Notes: generated by a model not told the origin, from the sequence alone. Positions 1 to 8,714 are shown, counted from the stretch's first letter. The stretch: DNA of 64,000 nt from an uncultured Coriobacteriaceae bacterium (GCA_902779675.1 CACZCK010000016.1:1-64000); one strand, 5' to 3'. A program made the numbers and translations.

Positions 1-825
1 CAGGTTGAAGACCTCGCAGCCCGTCCTGCCGTCCATCCAGGCCAGCGCCGCCACGTGGCCCGCGGCCAGGTCCATCACGTGGATGTAGTCGCGCACGCCG
101 GTGCCGTCGGGCGTGTCGTAGTCGTCGCCGAAGACGTGCACGGCGTCGCGCCGGCCCACGGCCACCTGCGCCACGTAGGGCAGCAGGTTGTTGGGGATGC
201 CCTTGGGGTCCTCGCCCATGAGGCCCGACGGGTGCGCGCCAATGGGGTTGAAGTAGCGCAGCAGCACGACGTCCCACTCGGGGTCGGCCACCACCAGCGA
301 GCGCAGGATCTCCTCGACCATCCACTTGGTCCAGCCGTAGGGGTTGGTGGCCGGCTTCTTGGGGCTCTCCTCGGTCAGCGGCAGCGCGTCGGGGTCGCCG
401 TAGACGGTGGCCGAGCTGCTGAAGATGATGGACTTGCAGCCGTAGATTCGCATCGTCTCGAGCAGCGCAAGTGTCGACCCCAGGTTGTTGGCATAGTATT
501 CGAGCGGCTTCTTGACGCTCTCCCCTACCGCCTTCAGTCCCGCGAAGTGGATCACGGCGTCGATGGGATAGGCATCGAAGACCATGGCGAGCATCTTGGT
601 GTCGCGGACGTCCGCATGCACGAAGGAGAGCTGTTCAAAGGCTTCCTCGCCCACGATCTTCTTGATGCGGCGTAGGACCTTAATGCTCGAGTTGCACAGG
701 TTGTCCATCACCACCACCCGGTAGCCCTGCTCCAGCAGACAGACGACGGTGTGGCTGCCAATGAAGCCACACCCACCCGTCACCAGCACGCAGCGATACC
801 GTGGTTTCTCGTTGTTGTCATCCAT
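1..825 (-). CDS. galE: UDP-glucose 4-epimerase, partial (3' end outside window)
   Basis: Interconverts UDP-galactose and UDP-glucose, the step that regenerates UDP-glucose for GalT in the cytosolic Leloir pathway. The 275 codons visible start at the ATG at 825, after a GAGGAG ribosome binding site. They show the NAD-binding glycine motif TGGCGFIGSH at residues 16-25, the SSSATVYG segment, and the YxxxK catalytic pair (about Y163 and K167), followed by the RYFNPIGAHPSG segment typical of GalE. Family length is about 330-340 residues, so roughly the last 60 lie beyond base 1. It is the last visible gene of the lac/gal operon, 24 bp after the HAD phosphatase. Confidence 0.96.
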   Translation of the reverse strand, partial: MDDNNEKPRYRCVLVTGGCGFIGSHTVVCLLEQGYRVVVMDNLCNSSIKVLRRIKKIVGEEAFEQLSFVHADVRDTKMLAMVFDAYPIDAVIHFAGLKAVGESVKKPLEYYANNLGSTLALLETMRIYGCKSIIFSSSATVYGDPDALPLTEESPKKPATNPYGWTKWMVEEILRSLVVADPEWDVVLLRYFNPIGAHPSGLMGEDPKGIPNNLLPYVAQVAVGRRDAVHVFGDDYDTPDGTGVRDYIHVMDLAAGHVAALAWMDGRTGCEVFNL

Positions 826-849
826 CGAAGGCTCCTCTCTACGCTCGTC

Positions 850-1710
850 CTATGAGCGCATGAATCGCGGCATCTCTCCGCTTGTCGCAGCCGCCGCGAT
901 GTCCTCGAGCGCTGCTGCCACGGCATCATCGGTGGCCGCACCGATGCGGTAGCGCGCCGCGGCAGCTGCGTCGGCGCTGGCATTGCTTACTGCCACCGCA
1001 TGCCCCGCGGCTTCGAACATCGAGATGTCGTTCTCCGAGTCGCCGAACGTCGCCACCTCGTCGAGCGAGACGCCGAGGTGCGCGGCCAACACCTCCACGG
1101 CGCGCCCCTTGCTCCACCCTCGCGGGAGGATGTCGATAAAGACGCCGTTCAGCGCGGGAAACACGAAATCGAGTGTGGGAACGGCAGCGCGCAGTTCGTC
1201 GCGCAGCGCCACCATCTGGGGCCAGGGAAGGTCGCAGCGCACGTTCGCCTTGATGTAGGAGGGCTGGTCGAGCCGGTCGATCACGCGCGGGTCCTTCCCG
1301 AAGCAGGCCGCGTGCCGCTCCAGCTCCGCATCCGATATGCCCAGCAGGTAAGCCGCGCCATCGGTCGTCTGCGAGATGTCGTTGAGGTCGTAGACCACCA
1401 GCGCACAGCCCTCGTGCTGCGACACCAGCTCTGCGACGGCCGCAAGGTCGGCCGCATCCAGCAGTTCCTCGTGCACTAGCTCGCCGTCGGCATACACCAG
1501 CTGGCCATTGACGAACGCACCGGTGCGATAGCACGCCTCGTCGCCGTCGAACATCCAGCGCATCGCCGCAGGTACTCGGCCCGAAACCGGGCCGAACCAC
1601 AGGCCGGCGTCGAGCATGGCATGGACCGCCCGGATGGCACGCGCGCTGGCGTGTGGCGCGCCCAGGGGGATGAGAGTGTTGTCGAGATCGGTCAGCGCCA
1701 GACGAATCAT
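850..1710 (-). CDS. HAD-superfamily (Cof-type) sugar phosphatase
   Basis: A 286-residue cytosolic phosphatase of the Cof/YidA-type HAD group. Motif I DLDNTL holds the nucleophile D8 and D10, and the C-terminal GDSENDISMFEAAG is motif IV with the Mg2+-binding acids. The cap lies between, as in class IIB enzymes that act on sugar phosphates. The ATG at 1710 is preceded by GGGAGGAG; the frame stays open upstream, but that stretch is repetitive and lacks homology. It sits between galT and galE in the operon headed by the lactose PTS. I infer that its substrate is galactose-6-phosphate from LacG, which would feed the Leloir enzymes. The family and metal site are clear; the substrate is a hypothesis. 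Confidence 0.85.
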   Translation of the reverse strand: MIRLALTDLDNTLIPLGAPHASARAIRAVHAMLDAGLWFGPVSGRVPAAMRWMFDGDEACYRTGAFVNGQLVYADGELVHEELLDAADLAAVAELVSQHEGCALVVYDLNDISQTTDGAAYLLGISDAELERHAACFGKDPRVIDRLDQPSYIKANVRCDLPWPQMVALRDELRAAVPTLDFVFPALNGVFIDILPRGWSKGRAVEVLAAHLGVSLDEVATFGDSENDISMFEAAGHAVAVSNASADAAAAARYRIGAATDDAVAAALEDIAAAATSGEMPRFMRS

Positions 1711-1825
1711 GCCGCTCCTCCCTTCGTATCGGTCCTTCGTATCGGCACTTCGCACGAAGCCCTTCGCATCGGCACTTCGCGCAAGGCCTTCGCGTCGAAA
1801 CTCTGCCTTGTCGTCCGCGGGTCCG
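1711..1825 (-). repeat. Short tandem repeats before the HAD phosphatase gene
   Basis: The gap between galT and the phosphatase gene contains copies of a unit that reads CCTTCGTATCGGCACTTCGC on the plus strand: 1734-1753 and 1761-1780 (one mismatch), with partial copies at 1721-1732 and 1787-1797. On the mRNA strand each copy carries CGAAGG, which resembles a ribosome binding site, and the last copy merges with the real one, GGGAGGAG. Confidence 0.75.
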
Positions 1826-3235
1826 CTACAGACTGGCGAGGAAGCGGCCGAGGGCTGCCCTTCCCTCCACGTCCCACTTGAACACGCCGGCATCCTCCAG
1901 CACGCCGGCAAAGACCTGCCCGACACCATCCCGTGTGAGCGTGCCCGCCTCGAGGTCCCCCAGCAGGCGCGGAGGCAGGATGGCCATGCCCATCACCTCG
2001 ATGAGCCCGATGTTCTCCTTCTTCACGTGCCACTTGTCCTCGTGGGGATGGAAGACGCCCAGTGGATGCGCCTCGGAGGTCACGTTGCACCGCAGGGCCA
2101 GGCAGAGCTCGTAGCCGCCATCCACCCGGCGCGCGATGGGGGTCACGGTGTTGTGCGGCGTGCCGTCCGCGTCGCGGGCGACGATTCCGACTGTGCGGTC
2201 GGTCCATCCACGCCAAGCGCAGGTCAGCTGCCATGCCACCTCCAGCAGCCGCGCGCGATCCGCGCAGCGCAGGCGCAACACCGTGAGCGGCCAGCGCAGC
2301 ACCGCGCACGCCACGTCGGGATAAGCCTGCAGGCGCACCTCCTGAGCCACCTCGGCCTGCATCATGGCGAACACGTGCCGACCGCCCTGGAAATGGTCGT
2401 GGCTCAGAATCGATCCGCCCACAATGGGCAGGTCGGCGTTCGACCCCACGAAGTAGTGAGGCAGCTGGTCCACGAAATCGAGTAGGCGCGTCATGTTGGC
2501 CCGGCTCACCACCATCGGACGGTGCTCGGTACTCATGGCGATGCAGTGCTCCTCGAAGTAGGCGTACGGGCTGTACTGGAAGCCCCAGGTCTCCCCACCC
2601 AGGCTAAGGGGCACCACCCGCAGGTTCTGCCGGGCGGGATGAGCGCCGAACGCCGCCTGCGCCCCACGCCCGTAGTACCCCACGTTCTCCACGCACAGTT
2701 GGCAGGCGGGATACTGGCTGCCCGTCGGCGCGCTGCCCGCCGCAGCGATGGCCGCTGGGTCCTTCTCGGGTTTGGAGAGGTTGATGGTGATCTCGAGCTC
2801 GCCCCAGCGAGTTGGGGTCGTCCAGCTGACATTGCGGGCGATGGCGGCCTCGCGCACATAGCGCACGTCGCAACACAGCCGATAGAACCAGTCGGTCGCC
2901 GCCAGGGGCCCGCTGGCCTCGGCCAGCACATGGAAGCGGCTATTGATCCGCGAGGGTCGCTCCATGAGCAGGCCCATGAGCTCGGTCTGCACCCTATCGC
3001 GCCCGGAAGGCGTGTCCTCCTCGATGCCTGCCGCCACACCAGCTGACCCCAGCCGCTCCATGAGGGCCTCGAGGTCGTCGCCGGCCTCCTCCGCGTCTGT
3101 CCACGAGGGCAGCGGGCCCTCCTCGCGCAGCGCCGCCAACAGGCGGTTGTAGGCCCACGCGCGATCGTCGCGGCCGATGATGCCGCGCCGCTCCGCATAG
3201 ACGACCAGCGCCGCTACATCCTGTGTCACACCCAT
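1826..3235 (-). CDS. galT: UTP/UDP-glucose--hexose-1-phosphate uridylyltransferase, class II
   Basis: Transfers UMP between UDP-glucose and galactose-1-phosphate, giving UDP-galactose and glucose-1-phosphate (Leloir pathway). The 469-residue length and the N-terminus (DVAALVVYAERRGII, then NRLLAAL) match the GalT type of low-GC gram-positives, which is longer than the E. coli enzyme. The HDHFQGG segment around position 280 belongs to the nucleotidyl-transfer histidine region. Its ATG at 3235 overlaps the end of galK by 10 bp, and the ribosome binding site lies inside galK, so the two are probably translationally coupled. The following gap holds short repeats. Confidence 0.95.
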   Translation of the reverse strand: MGVTQDVAALVVYAERRGIIGRDDRAWAYNRLLAALREEGPLPSWTDAEEAGDDLEALMERLGSAGVAAGIEEDTPSGRDRVQTELMGLLMERPSRINSRFHVLAEASGPLAATDWFYRLCCDVRYVREAAIARNVSWTTPTRWGELEITINLSKPEKDPAAIAAAGSAPTGSQYPACQLCVENVGYYGRGAQAAFGAHPARQNLRVVPLSLGGETWGFQYSPYAYFEEHCIAMSTEHRPMVVSRANMTRLLDFVDQLPHYFVGSNADLPIVGGSILSHDHFQGGRHVFAMMQAEVAQEVRLQAYPDVACAVLRWPLTVLRLRCADRARLLEVAWQLTCAWRGWTDRTVGIVARDADGTPHNTVTPIARRVDGGYELCLALRCNVTSEAHPLGVFHPHEDKWHVKKENIGLIEVMGMAILPPRLLGDLEAGTLTRDGVGQVFAGVLEDAGVFKWDVEGRAALGRFLASL

Positions 3236-4422
3236 TGCGCCTGCGCCCCCTCTCCGGAGATACGATAGACCTGGCAGGCACCTGCGCCAAAGCAGGCGTC
3301 CATGCCCTCGACGTAGGCGTCGAGCAGCTCAGTCGGCACGAAGGCCTGGATGGAGCCGCCGAAGCCACCACCATGGATGCGCGTGGCTCCCCGCCCCTGC
3401 AGCAGGCGCGTCGAGAGCGCGATGGCCACCATCGCGTCCTGCTCCCGCGCGCCGCCCACGCTCACGTTCTGCAGGAACATGGCCGAGCTGGCGCCGGAGC
3501 GCTCCGTCAGCAGCAGAAAGCGTGCGAGATCGCGCGCGCCCAGTGCTTCCCAGCGCGCGTCGACCAGCTCCATCTCCTGCCAATAGTGGAGCGCACGCAG
3601 CACCATGCGGTCACCCAGCTTGCGCCGGAGCTCGGGCAGGCGCTCGACCAGCTGGAGCTCGCGCACATCGCAGAGACGCCTGCCACCCAGCGCCCGCGCC
3701 ACCTTGCGCATCTCGGCTGGCACGGCTGCGTACTCGTCGGTGTAGGCGCTGTGGTCGCAGCCCACGTCGGTCAGGCAGAGCGCCAGGCCGTAGTCGGCGA
3801 AGTCCAGGGCGAGGCGCCTGGTGGCCGGGCGCTCCTCGGCAAAGTCCATGTACGACAGCCCGCCCATGCTCACGGCCAGCTGGTCCATGAGCCCGCAGGG
3901 CTTGCCGAACCAGTCGCGCTCCACGCGCTGGGCCAGCTGGGCCGCCTCGACGTTGTCGATCTCGCGACCCGGCCAGAGGGCCTCCATCGCACGGCAAAGC
4001 GCCAGCTCGTAGGCCGCCGACGACGACAGCCCACCACCTGCGGGAATGTCGCTTGCCATCACGAGGTCGAAGCCCGCCGGGCGGCGGCCCGTGAGAGCCA
4101 TCTGCGCGGCCATGCCCCGCACCAGCGCGGTGGACGTCACGTACTCGGCCTCGCTCGGCTCGAGGGAGTCGAGCCCCACCGCCACCAGGTCGTGCCCCGC
4201 GCTGTAGACGCGGATCGTGTCCGTACCGTTGGGCGCTGTCAGACCCTCAATGCAGCGGTCGAGCGAGGCGGCGATCACCCGGCCGCCCTCGTGGTCGGTA
4301 TGGTTGCCGGCAACCTCGGTGCGCGCCGGGGCACGAACCGCGAGGACGCCCTCCACGCAGCGTCCGGTCTTCTCGATAAACGTGGCCCCCAGCCTGTCGA
4401 CTATGCCTGTGACATCGATCAT
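3226..4422 (-). CDS. galK: Galactokinase
   Basis: Phosphorylates galactose at C1 with ATP, the entry step of the Leloir pathway. The 398 residues carry the substrate motif RTEVAGNHTDHEGG (residues 34-47, with presumed catalytic R34 and D43) and the GHMP-kinase ATP loop IPAGGGLSSSAAYE. The start chosen is the ATG at 4422, behind GGAGAGGAG. The frame stays open far upstream through the antisense of lacG, but that extension has no homology or ribosome binding site. The gene follows lacG after a 332-bp repeat-rich gap and overlaps galT. Confidence 0.96.
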   Translation of the reverse strand: MIDVTGIVDRLGATFIEKTGRCVEGVLAVRAPARTEVAGNHTDHEGGRVIAASLDRCIEGLTAPNGTDTIRVYSAGHDLVAVGLDSLEPSEAEYVTSTALVRGMAAQMALTGRRPAGFDLVMASDIPAGGGLSSSAAYELALCRAMEALWPGREIDNVEAAQLAQRVERDWFGKPCGLMDQLAVSMGGLSYMDFAEERPATRRLALDFADYGLALCLTDVGCDHSAYTDEYAAVPAEMRKVARALGGRRLCDVRELQLVERLPELRRKLGDRMVLRALHYWQEMELVDARWEALGARDLARFLLLTERSGASSAMFLQNVSVGGAREQDAMVAIALSTRLLQGRGATRIHGGGFGGSIQAFVPTELLDAYVEGMDACFGAGACQVYRISGEGAQAQWV

Positions 4423-4754
4423 TTCGTGCTCCTCTCCGCGGGCCATTTCCGCAGCCTGGCGCCATACGCTCCTGCGCTCGCAGCCCGGCAACACCCGCTC
4501 CCGAATCTGCAGCTGTGCAGGCCCGTCCGCGCAACCAAGCGCTACCTGCCCTCCGCCCGCAGCTCGGCAGGCATGCCCCCTCGCAACCCAGTGCAGCTCG
4601 CTCCTGAACCTGCAGCTCCTTAGCTCCGCAACCGACGCTGCCAGCACCAACGCTGTAGCCCAGTCTGCCACCACGCCGCAGCCAGGCCGCAGCAGCTCTC
4701 GCGCCCAGCACCGCAGCCAGGCCTGCAGCAGCTCTCGCGCCCAGCGCCCCTCGC
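4423..4754 (-). repeat. Repeat-rich gap between lacG and galK
   Basis: 332 bp without a convincing gene. It contains a direct tandem duplication, copy 1 at 4676-4710 and copy 2 at 4711-4746 (35 and 36 bp, about two differences; both run from CCGCAGCCAGGCC to CTCGCGCCCAGC). The rest is degenerate, with many GCAGCTC/GCTGC-like elements. No terminator with a U-tract is visible, so read-through from lacG to galK is plausible. Confidence 0.75.
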
Positions 4755-6173
4755 CTACATCAGCACTCCCGTGCGTGCGACCTGCGCAAACCAGTAGGCC
4801 GACGCCTTGGGCACGCGGTCCTGGGTGGCGAAGTCGACGTAGAAGAACCCGTAGCGCTTGTTGTAGCCGTTGGTCCAGCTGAACATGTCCATGAGCGACC
4901 ACAGGAAGTATCCGCTCACGTTGACGCCCGCCTCGCGCGCCCGCAGCAGCCAGCTGAGGTGCGCCCGCACGTAGTCGATGCGATACGGGTCGTCCACTAC
5001 CCCGTCTACCAGCTCGTCCTTGGCACCCATGCCGTTCTCGGTGATGAGGATCTCGCGGTAGTTGGGGTACTGCAACCGGATGCGCACGAGCAGGTCGTAC
5101 ATGCCCTCGGGGTAGATGAGCCAGTCCCAGTCGGTGCGCGGGATGCCTTCCTTGTTCACCCGCTCCCCCACGCCCCGCAGGGCATAGCGCTCGGTGCCCT
5201 TGTCCCCGGTGGCGTTGTGATGCAGGATGTTGGGCCCGTCGTAGGCCCGCAGGAATCGGCTCTGGTAGTAGTTGATGCCCAGGTAGTCGTTGTGACGGGC
5301 AGCCGCGCGCAGACAGACGAGGTCCTCGTCGCGGATATCGAGCTCGCCACCGCAGAGGGCCGCGAGACCCTGCGCGCAGGCGAGAGTGTCCGGCGCATAG
5401 TCGCCCCGGAAGGTGGCATCCAGCAAAAACTGGTTCTGGAGTACGTCTTCCTTGCGGGCCGCCTCGATGTCGGCGGGGTCGAGCTCGTCGTAGGGATACT
5501 TGCCCTCCAGCGTGTGCACCACGCCGATCTTGCCAGGATGGCCCGCCTCCTCGAAGGCCAGCACCGCCCGCGCATGGGCCAGCATCATGTTGTGATTGCA
5601 CTGCAGCGCCTGGTCGAGCCTGCCGGTGATCCCACCCGGTGGGAAGGTGCCCTCGATGTAGGTGTTGCTCGCCACCGCCCAGATCTCGTTGAACGTGAAC
5701 CAGTTGCGGACCTCGCGGCCATACTCCGCAAAGCAGAAGCGTGCATACTTCTCGAAGGCATCGATGGTCGCACGGTTGAGAAAATCGCCCTGCGCGAAGA
5801 GGGCCTGGGGCGTGTCGAAGTGGTGCAGCGTGACGTAGGGCTCGACCCCATGGGCGTGGCACGCCTGGAAGAGCCGGTGGTAGAAGGCCACGCCCTCGGC
5901 GTTGACGGTGCCGGTACCCTCTGGGAAGATACGGCTCCACGCGATGGAGATGCGGATGCCGTTGATGCCAAAGCGCTCGCACAGGGCGAGATCCTGCTCG
6001 TAGCGATGGTAGAAGTCGGACGCGGGATCGGCAGAGAAACGCCCGCGCTCCGCCAGAAAGCCGTCCCACGAGACCAGGCCCTTGCCATGGCCGTGTGTCT
6101 CGCCCTCGCACTGATAGGCCGCCGTCGCCCCACCAAAGATGAAGCCCTCGGGAAATGCGCAGGTAGCAGACAT
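4755..6173 (-). CDS. lacG: 6-phospho-beta-galactosidase, GH1
   Basis: Hydrolyses lactose-6-phosphate to glucose and galactose-6-phosphate in the cytosol. The 472 residues align along their whole length with remembered LacG features: HFDTPQALFAQGDFLNR, the acid/base glutamate in TFNEIW (E163; NEI rather than the NEP of other GH1 enzymes), FPPGGITGRLDQAL, the nucleophile in ITENGMG (E379), and the phosphate-binding loop S432-K439-Y441 in FSWTNGYNKRYGFFYVD. The ATG at 6173 has GAGAGGAG upstream. It lies directly downstream of the lactose EIICB gene, as expected for PTS lactose use. Confidence 0.93.
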   Translation of the reverse strand: MSATCAFPEGFIFGGATAAYQCEGETHGHGKGLVSWDGFLAERGRFSADPASDFYHRYEQDLALCERFGINGIRISIAWSRIFPEGTGTVNAEGVAFYHRLFQACHAHGVEPYVTLHHFDTPQALFAQGDFLNRATIDAFEKYARFCFAEYGREVRNWFTFNEIWAVASNTYIEGTFPPGGITGRLDQALQCNHNMMLAHARAVLAFEEAGHPGKIGVVHTLEGKYPYDELDPADIEAARKEDVLQNQFLLDATFRGDYAPDTLACAQGLAALCGGELDIRDEDLVCLRAAARHNDYLGINYYQSRFLRAYDGPNILHHNATGDKGTERYALRGVGERVNKEGIPRTDWDWLIYPEGMYDLLVRIRLQYPNYREILITENGMGAKDELVDGVVDDPYRIDYVRAHLSWLLRAREAGVNVSGYFLWSLMDMFSWTNGYNKRYGFFYVDFATQDRVPKASAYWFAQVARTGVLM

Positions 6174-6264
6174 GGAACTGCTCCTCTCTGTAGGTTGTTG
6201 CTGCTGCATGCCTTCTCCGACGGCGCCCCGACACACAGCCGGGGCGCCACCAGGGGAGGGAGGG

Positions 6265-8004
6265 TCAGCCGAGCTGCTCGCGTACGAACTCGAGCGCAGC
6301 CTCGCCATTGCGGGTGAGGGCGATGTACTGGCGTCCCTCGCAAGCAGCCGCCTGCACGCCCATCCGGTCGGCGTCAGCCTTCAGGTCCTCGTAGTACGAC
6401 GCCACCTGCGGCGCCAGCACCACCAGGTCGAAGTCCGGCATGATGTCGAGGTGAGCACCATAGGCTCCGGCTGCGCTCTCGAGGTCGATACCTCGCTCCT
6501 CTGCTGCCTTTGCCAGCGCGTTTGCCAGCAGTCCAGAAGTGCCGCCGCCCGCGCACAGCACGAGCACCTTCTTGCCCGCCAGCACGTCCGCGCCTGACGG
6601 CGCAGCGACCTCAGCCTTGACGACCGTCGGGGCCGTCACGTCGCCAGCCAGGTCGGACGCCTGGGTCCTGCCCTGGAAGGCATCGGTCATGCGCGAGGCC
6701 TTCTCTGCAGCACGGGCCTCTAGCTCGTCGGCCTCGACCTGGGCCTCTTCCTCGCACTTCTCGAGGTCGTAGGTCTTGAAGAAGGGATAGTAGATCACGA
6801 AGTCCATCACCAGGGCCACTGCCACAAAGACGAACGACAGCGGACTGAGGCCGCAGCCGAGCACGATGCCCAGCGGCGCCGGCGTGGTCCACGGCAGCGT
6901 GTAGAGGAAGCCGTTCATGCCCAGCACGTCGATGAAGAGCTTGAACACCCAGGCATTGGCCACGGGCGCCAGCACGAAGGGCACCAGGAAGACCGGGTTC
7001 AGCACCATCGGTGCGCCGAAGAGGAAGGGCTCGTTGACGCCGAAGGTCACCGGGATAGCCGAAGCGCGCCCCACCGCACGCAGCTCCTTCGACTTGGCCA
7101 GGAAGGCGAACATCAGGCAGGGAACCAGCGTGGCGCCGGTGCCGCCCATCGTGACCACGAAGAACTGCAGGTCCAGGCTGAGAGCGTGGGTGGCGTGCAT
7201 GCCGGCCTGGAATGCGGCCAGGTTCTCGGTCATGCCGGCGAGCAGCGCGACCTCCACGGCGGGCTCCACGATGGAAGGCCCGTGCACGCCCACAAACCAG
7301 AAGAGCGACATCGCGCCGTAGATGATGGCCATGCCGATGTAGCTGTCGGCCGCCGAGAAGAGCGGCTGGAAGAGATGGATGACACCTTCCGCCACGCAGG
7401 CGCCCGTCAGCGCACGGACGGCCGTGTCTACCAGCCAGAAGAGGATGACCGACAGCGAGAACGGGATGATGTCCTTGAAGGTCTGCGAGATGTTGGGCGG
7501 CACCTGCTCGGGCATGTGAATGGTGATGTTGCGCGACACGCAGAAGCGGTAGATGCCACCCACCACGAAGGCGGCCATGAAGGCCGTGAGCAGGCCCTTG
7601 CTGCCCAGGCAGTCCGCGGCGAAGCCTCCCTCGATGGGATCGGACGCCAGGATGAGCAGGCCCACCGTCGCGCAGGTCATGGTGGAGAGGAAGTTGATCT
7701 GGTTGTTGCGGGGCATGTCGCGGTTGAGGCTGTCGGTGAAGTGCTTGGCCGTCGTGGCGGCTACCACCAGCGACAAGATGCCCATGGAGTAGTTGTACGG
7801 CTTGGTGATGAGCGACTCGATGTGCGCCGGCCAGACAAAGCCCCAGATGTTGGGCACGTAGGCCACCAGCAGGAAGATGGACGAGAAGATGACGATGGGC
7901 ATGCACGAGATGAAGCCGTCCTTGACGGCCTTGAGGTAGCGGTTGCGGGCCAGCCGGTCGAAGAAGGGCTTGCCGCGCTGGATGGTAGCGATGAGGGTAT
8001 CCAT
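6265..8004 (-). CDS. lacE: Lactose-specific PTS EIICB component
   Basis: Membrane transporter that imports and phosphorylates lactose (possibly also cellobiose-like disaccharides). In 579 residues it has an N-terminal IIC domain of about ten membrane segments (residues 1 to about 440) containing FGVNEPFLFGAPMVLNP. A hydrophilic linker rich in Glu and Ala follows, then a C-terminal IIB domain (from about residue 478) with the phospho-cysteine in VLVLCAGGGTSG (about C485). The ATG at 8004 follows AGGAG. The partner EIIA is lacF, upstream; lacG follows. Lactose is favoured over cellobiose because of the adjacent LacG and Leloir genes. Confidence 0.92.
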   Translation of the reverse strand: MDTLIATIQRGKPFFDRLARNRYLKAVKDGFISCMPIVIFSSIFLLVAYVPNIWGFVWPAHIESLITKPYNYSMGILSLVVAATTAKHFTDSLNRDMPRNNQINFLSTMTCATVGLLILASDPIEGGFAADCLGSKGLLTAFMAAFVVGGIYRFCVSRNITIHMPEQVPPNISQTFKDIIPFSLSVILFWLVDTAVRALTGACVAEGVIHLFQPLFSAADSYIGMAIIYGAMSLFWFVGVHGPSIVEPAVEVALLAGMTENLAAFQAGMHATHALSLDLQFFVVTMGGTGATLVPCLMFAFLAKSKELRAVGRASAIPVTFGVNEPFLFGAPMVLNPVFLVPFVLAPVANAWVFKLFIDVLGMNGFLYTLPWTTPAPLGIVLGCGLSPLSFVFVAVALVMDFVIYYPFFKTYDLEKCEEEAQVEADELEARAAEKASRMTDAFQGRTQASDLAGDVTAPTVVKAEVAAPSGADVLAGKKVLVLCAGGGTSGLLANALAKAAEERGIDLESAAGAYGAHLDIMPDFDLVVLAPQVASYYEDLKADADRMGVQAAACEGRQYIALTRNGEAALEFVREQLG

Positions 8005-8357
8005 ATGCCTCTCCTTTTGAGTGTGGGTCGCCGCTGGACAGATGCGGTGGTGCAGCAAGGTAGACGCGAAGGCGCCACAGGGTTGGTGTGGTGAACGGGC
8101 AGGTATATGTGGTTGTCGACAGGTTGGTGGCGGTCCGGTTGGTTGGTGTGGTCGTGCCGGTCGGGTGGTGGTCTGGCAGGCTGGCGGTCCGGTGGGCTGG
8201 TGCGTTCCGGCGGGTAAGTGGTCCGGCAGGTGGTTGCACCGACGTCGCATGATGGATGCGGCCACCGTAGCTTTGATGCGAGGGTGCGGCGAAACGCTGC
8301 CAGCACCGAGAGCGCCGAACAGAGGAGGCACCGCACCCCCGCGACTGCGGGTACTCG
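8005..8357 (-). other. C/A-rich repetitive leader between lacF and lacE
   Basis: 353 bp without a recognisable gene. From about 8081 to 8235 the plus strand is a degenerate G/T-rich string (repeated GGTTGGTGTGGT- and GGTCCGGT-like units), so the lac transcript here is rich in C and A, poor in G and probably unstructured. That composition resembles a Rho utilisation site. The function is inferred from composition only. Confidence 0.55.
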
Positions 8358-8663
8358 CTAGCGATAGATGTCCATCAGCGCGTCGATGACATCGCGCAGC
8401 AGCATGGTGGTCATGAGGTGGTCTTGGGCATGGACCAGAAGGACCGACGGCGTGGTCACCTCGCCACGCGCTTCGGCGGTGAGCAGGTCGGTCTGGGAGG
8501 TGTGGGCGTCGTTGAGCAGCCCCTGCGCCTCGTCGACCAACGCCCGAGCACCGGCAAAGTCGCCCTCCTTCGCCTTCTTGACGGCAGTGAGCAGCTTGGT
8601 GCGCGCGTCTCCCGAAAGAGCGACGATCTCTATCATGGTCAACTCGAGTTCATCGGCGGTCAT
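8358..8663 (-). CDS. lacF: Lactose-specific PTS EIIA component
   Basis: Cytosolic phosphocarrier that takes phosphate from HPr and passes it to the IIB domain of LacE. The 101 residues match the all-helical lactose/cellobiose EIIA family, with the phospho-histidine H78 in LLVHAQDHLM at the family's usual position and D81 next to it for Mg2+/trimer contacts. It is the first gene of the lac/gal operon, starting at the ATG at 8663, after GAAAGGGGAT. Its promoter lies under two LacI-type operators. Confidence 0.94.
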   Translation of the reverse strand: MTADELELTMIEIVALSGDARTKLLTAVKKAKEGDFAGARALVDEAQGLLNDAHTSQTDLLTAEARGEVTTPSVLLVHAQDHLMTTMLLRDVIDALMDIYR

Positions 8664-8706
8664 GACAATCCCCTTTCATCGCAAATTCGCAGGTCAATCC
8701 AGCAAA

Positions 8707-8712
8707 ATCATA
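8707..8712 (-). promoter_or_regulatory. Probable -10 of the lac operon promoter
   Basis: On the minus strand this reads TATGAT, close to consensus. The proximal operator occupies the spacer and -35 zone just upstream, and no good -35 is visible. Transcription would begin near 8700, giving a leader of about 37 nt before lacF. Confidence 0.55.
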
Positions 8713-8714
8713 AA

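Noticed and set aside
3226-6234. A 1002-residue open frame on the minus strand that includes galK
   Set aside because: Only the last 398 residues are galactokinase; the rest is the out-of-frame shadow of lacG and a repeat-rich gap, with no ribosome binding site at its start.
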